Origin: M3007 sp035299505
GTDB lineage: Bacteria > Bacteroidota > Bacteroidia > Chitinophagales > Saprospiraceae
Direction of reading: 5' to 3'
Length of the DNA stretch: 64,000 nt
Assembly (NCBI GenBank): GCA_035299505.1
Contig: DATGWL010000087.1
Location: 1-64,000, forward strand
Shown here: positions 24,688 through 32,271 of the stretch, one piece after another
Position numbering within the stretch: position 1 is the stretch's first letter
Layout: each line of letters opens with the position of its first letter
Position numbers and translations under genes: made by a program
The notes under the pieces: model-generated
Databases searched by the model: none
What the model was told of the DNA's origin: nothing
Seen by the model: the letters and a program-made list of their open reading frames with translations, nothing else

Positions 24688-26379
24688 ATGCAAAAACTTT
24701 CTCTGAGTGACTTTGAACACAGCATTAACCCGGCTACCTGGGAGACTGCTGATGAATTGGTACAAGCCGGCAAAGTCAAAAACCTGCGGGAGATTGAGCG
24801 GCATTTTTGGGTTGCGCTGGTAGAAACGGATGAAGGAGATTACGAGGCCGAGGTGATGATTACCCCACATAAAATCAAGGCCTATGCCTGCGAGTGTTTT
24901 GGAGAAGGCAGAAAGTTGATGTGTGCACATATTGCCGCTACGCTGATACGTTTGCGTCAGTTTTTAGAACAAAGGGCTGAAATTAAACGCCTGAAAGCAG
25001 AGCAAAAGCCAGCCTCAGAACTCACCCGGTTTACCGTCCAGGCGGCATTGGAGAATGCTGGCCCCGAAGCTCTGATTGCTTTTGTAAAGGATTATGCCCG
25101 CAAGGACAAGGATTTTGCCCTGGCCCTCAAAACCCGATTTGCCTCGCTGGTAACGGCTTCTGAAAATCCCTATGCACTGGTGCTGGATTCTGTAATACCC
25201 AAACCCGGCACGCTTTCCAATCTGAGAGAACCTGAATTCCGCCGACTGCGCAAAGCGCTGGACGGCCTGGAGGAGCAACAGGACTTTGCCCTGGAACATC
25301 TGGACTACCGGAATATGTACCTGATTTCCACGGCGTTTTTTGCCAAAATCCCGTTTTTATTGGGCAAAACAGATGGTAACAGACGGGCTGTTTTGCTGCA
25401 TTTTTGTCAAAAAGCCTTTCAGGTTTGGGTGAAAATAGACGAAAGCGCCCCTTCTCCCGAACTGAAAGAAACCCTGTGGAATACCCTTTTTGACCTGGGC
25501 GCCAAGGAACAGTTCCCGGCAGAATTAAGTCGGGATGCTATCCAATTCCTGAGTAAATCTGCCAAAGACAATGCCCGGTTTGAGCAACTCAACCAACTCT
25601 TTGACCAATCCCCCTACCCTGCCAGCAACTTTATCCTGCAATTGTTCCTCACTGCACTGGCCGTGCGGAACCAACCCGAAGCCACTGTCAGGGTACTGGC
25701 CGATTATATTTCCCGGCCCGATATGGTTAAGGAGGCTTTTTTGCAGTTGTATTACCTGAAACATTGGGACGCTGCTACACTGATTGGCGAACATTTCCTG
25801 CAAAATCAGACCTTTTCAGCTGGTCAAATACGCGAAATTGAGAATGTTTTGCTTTTCATGGCCGAACAACAAGGCGACCGAAAGAGACAGGTCCATTGGC
25901 TTAGACACCGCTTCCTGATTGCCGGTCATCAGGAACTTTTCGACAAGCTTAAGGCTGCTGCAGGTGATGACTGGCCGGAAGAAAGACAGCTTTTGTTGCA
26001 GGAACTCGAAGCCAAAAAAGACGTTGCCAAAATGGCCGCCTTGCTGGCAACCGAGATGGAAAAAGACCGGCTTTCCGTGCTTCTGGAAGAATCCGGCGAT
26101 TTAAACCTGTTGCAGCGATATGAGGATTTATACCTTCAGGATCAAAAAGCGTTTATTCAGCGAATGTATGTACACATGCTGTCTATTTACCTGAAAGACC
26201 ATTTTGGTACGCCTGCAGCCCAGCACATCCGGCTGCGCTTGTCGGATCTGTTGTTTAAAGGGGAAACTGAAATGGTCGTTCACATTATTCGGGAACTCAC
26301 GGTGTTATTCCCGGAGCGCCTGAGCCTACCTGCAGAATTGGCAGAACTTTTTCCCAAATCCAAAAGGAAGGAAATATAA
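24688..26379 (+). CDS. SWIM zinc-finger protein
   Basis: A 563-residue cytoplasmic protein. The SWIM motif CxCx(n)CxH is complete: C68 and C70 (AYACECFGEG), C79 and H81 (LMCAHIAA). A beta hairpin before it (RHFWVALVETDEGDYEAEV) is typical. Residues about 100-563 are all helical, HEAT/TPR-like, with no helicase motifs. SWIM domains bind nucleic acid or proteins, and in other genomes such genes often sit by a Snf2-type helicase; none is here. Its stop codon directly abuts that of the convergent gene (26380), with no intervening base. Confidence 0.88.
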   Translation: MQKLSLSDFEHSINPATWETADELVQAGKVKNLREIERHFWVALVETDEGDYEAEVMITPHKIKAYACECFGEGRKLMCAHIAATLIRLRQFLEQRAEIKRLKAEQKPASELTRFTVQAALENAGPEALIAFVKDYARKDKDFALALKTRFASLVTASENPYALVLDSVIPKPGTLSNLREPEFRRLRKALDGLEEQQDFALEHLDYRNMYLISTAFFAKIPFLLGKTDGNRRAVLLHFCQKAFQVWVKIDESAPSPELKETLWNTLFDLGAKEQFPAELSRDAIQFLSKSAKDNARFEQLNQLFDQSPYPASNFILQLFLTALAVRNQPEATVRVLADYISRPDMVKEAFLQLYYLKHWDAATLIGEHFLQNQTFSAGQIREIENVLLFMAEQQGDRKRQVHWLRHRFLIAGHQELFDKLKAAAGDDWPEERQLLLQELEAKKDVAKMAALLATEMEKDRLSVLLEESGDLNLLQRYEDLYLQDQKAFIQRMYVHMLSIYLKDHFGTPAAQHIRLRLSDLLFKGETEMVVHIIRELTVLFPERLSLPAELAELFPKSKRKEI

Positions 26380-28476
26380 TTACCCAAAGCGCCTTCCGTT
26401 GCGGTTTATCACCATACTGCTGGCCTGCTGCGTTGCAAACATCTGAATATCAACGATGTTGACATGCGGGGGCCTGGTTGCCAGGTAGAAAATAGCATCG
26501 GCAACATCACTGGATTTGAGTGGCTGAAAATCCTGGTAAATTTTGGCCCGGTCTGCATCGCCATCAAAACGAGTCAGGGCAAATTCCGTTTCCTCCACGT
26601 GGCCCGGACTCACCTGACTCACCCGGATATCGTAAGGGTGTAAGTCAAAACGAATGGACTTGGTGAGGGCATCTACCGCAAATTTAGTGGCACAGTAAAC
26701 ATTACCATTCGGATATGCTTCGCGGCCGGCGCTGCTGCAAACATTGATGATGTGGCCTCTGCGCCGTTGTACCATACCGGGAGAAATCAATCGCGTGACA
26801 TACAGTAAACCCTTGATGTTCGTATCAATCATGGTTTCCCAATGGTCCAGTTGACCTTCATGGATTGGCGCCAAACCTTTGGCCAGGCCCGCATTATTAA
26901 CCAAAATATCTACCTCGGAAAAGGTCTCGGGCAAACTGGTCAACGCAGCCTCCACAGCGCCAGGGTCCCGCACATCGAAAGGCAGGAGAAGTATGTCGGA
27001 GTTGTAGCTGGACTCCAGATGGTCTTTCAGGGCAACCAGCCGATCTACCCTTCTTCCCGTCAGAATCAGACGGTATCCGTTTTGTGCAAAAATCTCGGCA
27101 GTAGCCTTGCCTATGCCGGAAGTAGCGCCGGTAATTAAAACCAATCCTTTGCTGGCCTTTTGCATGTTTGGTGTTTTTTGTACCAGAGGCTCTGATTGTA
27201 CAGGATTTGAGTTAGGCGCCTTGAGCGGCTCTGTGCGGGTTTCTGATTGAAGGAAGGTTTGCACCTCCTTGTCTTCGGGATTCATTTCCAGTGCTTTGCG
27301 CAAATAAATGATCGCTGTTTCGCGATAATCGCGCAGGTGCTCGGCAGTCATCAATCCGAGTTTTCGGAAAATATTAGGATAACCGGGGTCAAGTTCCACC
27401 ACCCGATCCCAGCAGTATTTGGCGAACAGGTAATCGCCCCTTTCTACTGCCAGATCACCCATCAATTCGTATGATTTGGCTTCGTTGTCGTTGCCTTTTT
27501 CTTTTTCAGGTTTGGCTTCCGGTCCCGGTTCTGCAGTGGCAGAAGCTGGTGCGTATTGCGTGAGCGCCTTGTGGTATTCCTCTTTAAGCCAGGCATCGTC
27601 CGGCGCTTGCTCCAGGGCTATGCGAAACAGTTCAAGACCGCGTTCCATATGGCCTTTTTCTAACCATAACCAGGCATCCTTTACAGAATGTTGCAGAAGT
27701 TGCACAGAGGTTTTAACAGGTTCCTCCTGAGGCATTTCCGGCTCTGGTTCAGGTTCCGGTGTTATATCAGGTCTTTGCTCAAGTATTTCAGCCGGCATGA
27801 GGGGTAAAACATCAGGGGTGGGTTCCGGCGCCAAAAAGCCTTCTGTGATGTGAACTTCCGGTAAAAAACCGGGCTTGACGGCTGTATCATTTGCCGGAAC
27901 CTGTGTATGCTGGCGGCGGAATTGTCCGTGCCATTCCATAATTCCATACCGTTTAAACAAGGCCTCCATGTCGTTTTCCAGCAGTTGCTCCCAACGGGTG
28001 TATCCAATTTCCCGCATCAACCCAATGGTGTCGCCCACCTGATTGGCTATTTGCCTGATTTGATCCAGGGTAGTATCCATGGCTGCTTTTTCTAAAGCAT
28101 CCGCATGCTGCTGACGATCGCTGAGGGCAATCCATTCGTCCTGCCAGTGCTTCATATAGTGCAGCACATTTGCCATTCTATCAATCTGCAGATGCACTGT
28201 TTCGCCTGTCTGGTTGGCGCCGTCTGCCAGAATAATCCATACCCGCTTTTGTTGATGCAGGTTTTGCAAGGCATTCAGAATACCTTCCATGCTGGATTTT
28301 CTGGTCAAGAACTGATCCGTAACCAATACCATTACAGGATCGGCGCTGGTTTCGGCAACAGTGGTAAGCGGACTGGTAACATGGTCGAACGGAATACCAA
28401 TTGGGCTGAGTCTTTGGTCCAGATACAGAGCTAAAGACTGATTTTCCGGTGCATATGCCAGGATAATGCGATTCAT
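26380..28476 (-). CDS. TIR-like / TPR / short-chain dehydrogenase fusion
   Basis: A 698-residue protein. Residues 1-120 resemble a TIR domain: first strand and helix IILAYAPENQSLALYLDQRL, middle strand PVMVLVTDQFLTRKSSMEGI, then RVWIILADG. The usual catalytic Glu is not clearly in place (I66 where Glu is expected; E64 nearby). A Pro/Glu-rich linker (about 215-255) and TPR-like helices (265-305 and 335-412) follow. Residues 445-698 are a complete SDR: TGATSGIG (449-456), NNAG (527-530), S581 and Y594xxxK598. An internal Met at 438 could give a separate SDR. The SDR should use NAD(P); substrate unknown. A combined signalling or scaffold plus oxidoreductase role is inference. Confidence 0.85.
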   Translation of the reverse strand: MNRIILAYAPENQSLALYLDQRLSPIGIPFDHVTSPLTTVAETSADPVMVLVTDQFLTRKSSMEGILNALQNLHQQKRVWIILADGANQTGETVHLQIDRMANVLHYMKHWQDEWIALSDRQQHADALEKAAMDTTLDQIRQIANQVGDTIGLMREIGYTRWEQLLENDMEALFKRYGIMEWHGQFRRQHTQVPANDTAVKPGFLPEVHITEGFLAPEPTPDVLPLMPAEILEQRPDITPEPEPEPEMPQEEPVKTSVQLLQHSVKDAWLWLEKGHMERGLELFRIALEQAPDDAWLKEEYHKALTQYAPASATAEPGPEAKPEKEKGNDNEAKSYELMGDLAVERGDYLFAKYCWDRVVELDPGYPNIFRKLGLMTAEHLRDYRETAIIYLRKALEMNPEDKEVQTFLQSETRTEPLKAPNSNPVQSEPLVQKTPNMQKASKGLVLITGATSGIGKATAEIFAQNGYRLILTGRRVDRLVALKDHLESSYNSDILLLPFDVRDPGAVEAALTSLPETFSEVDILVNNAGLAKGLAPIHEGQLDHWETMIDTNIKGLLYVTRLISPGMVQRRRGHIINVCSSAGREAYPNGNVYCATKFAVDALTKSIRFDLHPYDIRVSQVSPGHVEETEFALTRFDGDADRAKIYQDFQPLKSSDVADAIFYLATRPPHVNIVDIQMFATQQASSMVINRNGRRFG

Positions 28477-28532
28477 GAAAGAAGGTGGTTAAGGCGGTAT
28501 TTGATTAACGGTTTTTCCAGCGGGGTATTATA

Positions 28533-29849
28533 TTATTGCAAACGCTGCACCAATGTTTTAAACTCTTCTTTAAAGGCTGCATATTTTGAGGTTGCAGGGC
28601 CATCAAAACCGGTATGTACCTGTACAACCTGATTGTTTCGGTCCAGAATCATCATGGTTGGAAAGGCCATCACGTGGTTCAGTGCAGGGAAAAATTTGGC
28701 GGCATCGTCTTTGCTGGCATTGCCTGCGTATACCACAGGGAATGGCAATTGCATTTTTTGCTTGTATTGCTGCAAATGCGCATTGGCTTTAGCCACATCA
28801 TTATGACGTTCAAAAGAGAACGCTACTACCTCCATATTCCTGGATAATTCCGGATTCTCTTTGATGAATTCACGCAAAAACACCTGTTCATCCCGGCAAT
28901 TCGGGCACCAGGTACCCATTACGGTGAACACCTTGATTTTGCCGTCAAATTCCGGCGAAGGGAAGGTCAGTTGTTTGCCTTCCGGAGTTACCACTGAGAA
29001 TTGGATATTCTGACCCGTTTTTACCCTGGTAAGTGTATCTGCAGCGCCCAATTGAAAGGCATCGTCTTTCCAGGCGGTCCAAAGTGTGCGGTATTGGTGG
29101 CCAGAACGGAACTCTCCCTGCAGGCTGTCGCCCTGCATACTCCCGGAAAACAGGAAGGCATGCGCGCCATCAAACCCGGAAAGCCAGAATTTGCGGCCTT
29201 GAACGGTGCCTTCCAGAAAGCCGTAATCGCCGGTTTCTGTCCTGAAGGTTCCTTCGATGCGGTTGCCTTGCTGCCGGAATTCGGCGATGGCTTTGCTTTG
29301 GTCTTTGGCCTCTTTTTCAACGCTGAAAATAGCCGGCCATTGTCCACTCAGATCCTTCAACGGAGTGTCTGCCAGGTTGGTGAACCGATATCCACGCCCT
29401 GCATGCGCATAAAATGGTATACGGTAGTTGTTTTTTGTGGTCACGATCCACTCACCCTGCATTACGCCACCACGGATTTCAGCATGCAGGTAGCTTGCAT
29501 ATTCCGGAAACCATACATTCATGGTATCACGAGCGGTGGTACGGTCACGACCATACTGGACGCTATCCAGGCGGATGCGCTGGCTTCCGTTGATGATTTC
29601 CAGATAAAAATTATCCTGATCTGTATACTTAACTTCAAAATTAAAGGGCAATTCACCAGGTTTGAACTGATCGTAAAGAATCATCACGGTGTCTTTTTTA
29701 TTCACCGGAATGCTAAAATGCTCCAGTTCGAGTACTCCCCGCCACATACCAGGCGCAACTTTGCTGAACTCGGTGTCGGCACTTACACAGCGGTTAAATA
29801 CCAACAAAGCAATGGCAGCTAACAGACTGCCGGTCAATAGTTTGTGCAT
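28533..29849 (-). CDS. TlpA-like thioredoxin-domain exported protein
   Basis: A 438-residue protein. The start at 29849 (MHKLLTGSLLAAIALLVFNRC) gives a signal peptide; FNRC is a poor lipobox, so lipidation is uncertain. Residues about 25-265 are beta-rich and unassigned. The C-terminal AhpC/TSA-thioredoxin domain (about 285-438) has the active site WCPNC at 314-318 and the cis-Pro stretch MAFPTMMILDRNNQVVQVHTG. TlpA/ResA-like proteins reduce disulfides in the periplasm, for example during cytochrome c maturation. Here the long N-terminal domain is typical of Bacteroidota versions. Confidence 0.9.
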   Translation of the reverse strand: MHKLLTGSLLAAIALLVFNRCVSADTEFSKVAPGMWRGVLELEHFSIPVNKKDTVMILYDQFKPGELPFNFEVKYTDQDNFYLEIINGSQRIRLDSVQYGRDRTTARDTMNVWFPEYASYLHAEIRGGVMQGEWIVTTKNNYRIPFYAHAGRGYRFTNLADTPLKDLSGQWPAIFSVEKEAKDQSKAIAEFRQQGNRIEGTFRTETGDYGFLEGTVQGRKFWLSGFDGAHAFLFSGSMQGDSLQGEFRSGHQYRTLWTAWKDDAFQLGAADTLTRVKTGQNIQFSVVTPEGKQLTFPSPEFDGKIKVFTVMGTWCPNCRDEQVFLREFIKENPELSRNMEVVAFSFERHNDVAKANAHLQQYKQKMQLPFPVVYAGNASKDDAAKFFPALNHVMAFPTMMILDRNNQVVQVHTGFDGPATSKYAAFKEEFKTLVQRLQ

Positions 29850-29875
29850 TAAATTCAAAAATTAAATTCCTACGA

Positions 29876-29883
29876 CAAAGGTA
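29876..29883 (-). promoter_or_regulatory. Candidate -7 box for the TlpA-like gene
   Basis: The minus strand reads TACCTTTG, an exact match, 26 bases before the ATG at 29849. Confidence 0.5.
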
Positions 29884-30016
29884 GTCAGAATTATAGTAGA
29901 CTTGCCGTGAAAGTGATTGGTTTACCAGAACGTATGGAGAAGCCCAACCCTTTCTTTATTTCTTCTCGTTTAAACTGTAATTTTAACCATTGGTTTATCG
30001 AATCATATATTCACCT

Positions 30017-31219
30017 ATGAAAAAGTATATTTACCTGCTACTAAGTTGGTGTGTTGGATTGCTGCTGGCAGAAAATGCCTCAGGCCAATGTTTACCTGAT
30101 CACGATTTTAGAGGCTTCTTCCAGGGGCACGCTTATTTTTACAGTAAATCAGCCCTTAACTGGCCTGCAGCAGATTCTGTAGCCCGTGCCCTGGGTGGTT
30201 ATCTGGCAGCAATTTCAAGTCAGGAAGAGAATACATTTGTGGCCACACAAGTAGCAATAGGTGAGCTGGCCTGGATTGGCCTGAACGACGCTGTAGTGGA
30301 AGGTAATTTCAGGTGGACAAATGACGAGCCTGTGCTTTTTTACTGCTGGGGAGCCGGAGAGCCCAATAATGCAGGCACCGAAAACTGGGTAGAAATCAAC
30401 CGAAACAGTGTGGGCAAGTGGAACGATATGCCAGATGGCTTTCCCAGAAAATACGTTGTGGAGTTTTCTCCCGGCGATTCCGACAGCGACGCTATACCAA
30501 ACATTTGTGATCCTTGTCCTTTCGACCCGGATAATGACCTCGAACAAGACGGTTACTGCGCAGATCAGGACAATTGCCCGGAACAATACAATCCCGGTCA
30601 ATCTGACACAGATGGAGATGGCCTGGGAGATGCCTGCGATACAGATAGTGATAATGATGGATGCCCGGATTCAATCGATATAGCTCCGTTTACGGCCGCT
30701 GTAGACTCCGACTGCGATGGCGTTGGCGATCCCTGCGATCAATGCCCTGGAGGGGATGATTCGGGGCCATGTGATGTGGCAACCATGCCTGTCACGACCC
30801 AAATCCCCTCCTCCTGGTTTTGCACTGATAATTCATCCAAAATAAAGGTCTGCCATAAGGGGCTTAGCATATGTGTAAGCCTTCAAGCAGTAAACGCGCA
30901 TTTGGCACACGGAGATTTTTTAGGCGCCTGCCAATCCTGCACTGGCCAACCAGCGGACGGGGAAGATCTTTCTCTATTGCTTTTTCCTAACCCGGCCTAT
31001 AATCAGGCTTATATAGTCTTCTCTGGCCAAATGGAGGCCGCCGGACTATTGGAAATGTTTGATGTGGTGGGCAGGAAAGTCTGGGAAAAACCGGTGGATG
31101 CCGATTGGCTGGAAGTTCCGGTAGAAATAGACCTGAGCGAATTATCCCCAGCCGGCTATTTTGTACGTTTTACCAACCAAAATGCCTCAGTAAGCAAACT
31201 ACTGGTCGTTCAGCGGTAG
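30017..31219 (+). CDS. C-type-lectin and TSP3-repeat surface protein with T9SS sorting domain
   Basis: A 400-residue exported protein. Signal peptide 1-24 (start at MKKYIYLLL). Residues about 25-155 form a C-type lectin fold: GHAYFYSKSALNWPAADSVA, AWIGLNDAVVEGNFRWTND, then EPNNAGTENWVEI (a sugar/Ca site) and GKWNDMP. Residues about 156-255 are thrombospondin type 3 Ca-binding repeats (DSDSDAIPNICDPCP, DTDGDGLGDACDTDSDNDGC). A Cys/His segment (KVCHKGLSICVSLQAVNAHL) comes next, then a type A T9SS domain (about 320-400; FPNPAYNQAYI, GLLEMFDVVGRKVWE, SKLLVVQR). Probably a surface-attached, Ca-stabilised glycan-binding adhesin. Confidence 0.93.
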   Translation: MKKYIYLLLSWCVGLLLAENASGQCLPDHDFRGFFQGHAYFYSKSALNWPAADSVARALGGYLAAISSQEENTFVATQVAIGELAWIGLNDAVVEGNFRWTNDEPVLFYCWGAGEPNNAGTENWVEINRNSVGKWNDMPDGFPRKYVVEFSPGDSDSDAIPNICDPCPFDPDNDLEQDGYCADQDNCPEQYNPGQSDTDGDGLGDACDTDSDNDGCPDSIDIAPFTAAVDSDCDGVGDPCDQCPGGDDSGPCDVATMPVTTQIPSSWFCTDNSSKIKVCHKGLSICVSLQAVNAHLAHGDFLGACQSCTGQPADGEDLSLLLFPNPAYNQAYIVFSGQMEAAGLLEMFDVVGRKVWEKPVDADWLEVPVEIDLSELSPAGYFVRFTNQNASVSKLLVVQR

Positions 31220-31227
31220 ATAGAGCT

Positions 31228-31758
31228 TTAGGTCAATTGCTTGTACTCCCGATACCATTTGGCCAGGCCAATCATAAGAAGTCCAGGCATACCTATCCAG
31301 ATAACTTCGCTGGCCAGTACGGAAAGGCCCCAGGGTGTGAAGAAATCTGATACCGAAATAGGGGAAACCTGAATAGGGCGGAAAGGCAGGAAGATACGTT
31401 CTTTCCAAAGTGGCCAGCCCAGAGCGCACCCGCGTCCGCCATTGGTCATCATATCCAGGATTGGGTGGGATAAAGTGCTGATAATGAACCACCAGGTTAG
31501 TTTACTCCATTTAAAGCTACGCTGAACTACCCAGCTGGCTAGCAACCCTAAAACAAAGGCAAAAGTGACGGAATGGGTCCAGCCCCGATGCCCCCATTCA
31601 CTGCTATACGCAACACCATAGTGAAAGGCCAGCACATCCAGATCCGGTGCAAAAGAGCAAAAGCCCGCAACTATCAGGGTAAGTGGTCTGGTCTCTTTTG
31701 GGAAAAAAGCATACCCGATAGCCGTAGACGCCGCGATATGTCCAAAAACTGAAGCCAT
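31228..31758 (-). CDS. YdjM-type membrane-bound metal-dependent hydrolase
   Basis: A 176-residue integral membrane protein of the YdjM/LexA-binding-related family. Conserved parts: HIAASTAIGYAF, SFAPDLDVLAFHYG, a WGHRGWTHSVTFA block and STLSHPILDMMTNGG. His and Asp residues in these blocks are presumed metal ligands. Four transmembrane segments. Substrate unknown. It starts 5 bp after the DUF4442 gene and ends 8 bp from the convergent lectin gene. Confidence 0.92.
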   Translation of the reverse strand: MASVFGHIAASTAIGYAFFPKETRPLTLIVAGFCSFAPDLDVLAFHYGVAYSSEWGHRGWTHSVTFAFVLGLLASWVVQRSFKWSKLTWWFIISTLSHPILDMMTNGGRGCALGWPLWKERIFLPFRPIQVSPISVSDFFTPWGLSVLASEVIWIGMPGLLMIGLAKWYREYKQLT

Positions 31759-31763
31759 TTGTG

Positions 31764-32231
31764 CTAATTTTTAACTTTAAATGACCAAAGCACATACACT
31801 TTGGATGCTATCTGGCCATCGGGCAGGGTTCCGGTGGAAGTAGCGCGAAATGTTTGCCCTTCACCAGTTTCGATGGCTTTTTGAACGGCTTCTTTCATTA
31901 ATGCACCTTCATTGCAAGTGAATATCAGAGTCTTGTCTGCCTTTTTATAAAATTCTGCTTCAATATGGGTAACCAGCATAGATACCTTCTTTTCACCCTG
32001 AATATGGGCCATGGCCAACAGTCCGGTAGACATTTCTGCAGCTCCACATTGTGCAGCGAAATAGGTAGACCTGAATGGATTTTGAGAGCGCCAGCGAAAG
32101 GGCAACGATACTTCGGAAGCTTCTGCTGTGCATGATTTCACACGTACCCCCATAAACCAAGCTGCTGGAAGCTTCAAAAACATGAAAAACTGCATTTTCC
32201 AGGGGGTGTTGACTTGCTGGAGGAATGACAT
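31764..32231 (-). CDS. DUF4442 hotdog-fold thioesterase-like protein
   Basis: A 155-residue hotdog-fold protein. The core LPAAWFMGVRVKSC, SQNPFRSTYFAAQCGAAEMSTG and ILFTCNEGA-like second half match DUF4442, related to acyl-CoA thioesterases such as PaaI. The usual acidic residue lies in the long helix (AAEMS). Substrate unknown. It is the middle gene of the minus operon with tamB and the YdjM-type gene; a CACT repeat fills the 40 bp before its ATG. Confidence 0.85.
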   Translation of the reverse strand: MSFLQQVNTPWKMQFFMFLKLPAAWFMGVRVKSCTAEASEVSLPFRWRSQNPFRSTYFAAQCGAAEMSTGLLAMAHIQGEKKVSMLVTHIEAEFYKKADKTLIFTCNEGALMKEAVQKAIETGEGQTFRATSTGTLPDGQIASKVYVLWSFKVKN

Positions 32232-32238
32232 GCGGGAT

Positions 32239-32270
32239 GTGAGTGAGTGAGTGAATGGGTGAGTGAGTGG
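32239..32270. repeat. GAGT tetramer repeat between tamB and DUF4442
   Basis: About eight GAGT-like units on the plus strand (with GAAT and GGGT variants). On the minus strand it reads CACTCACTC..., ending 7 bp before the ATG at 32231. The only other content of this gap is the stop codon of tamB. Confidence 0.88.
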
Positions 32271-32271
32271 G

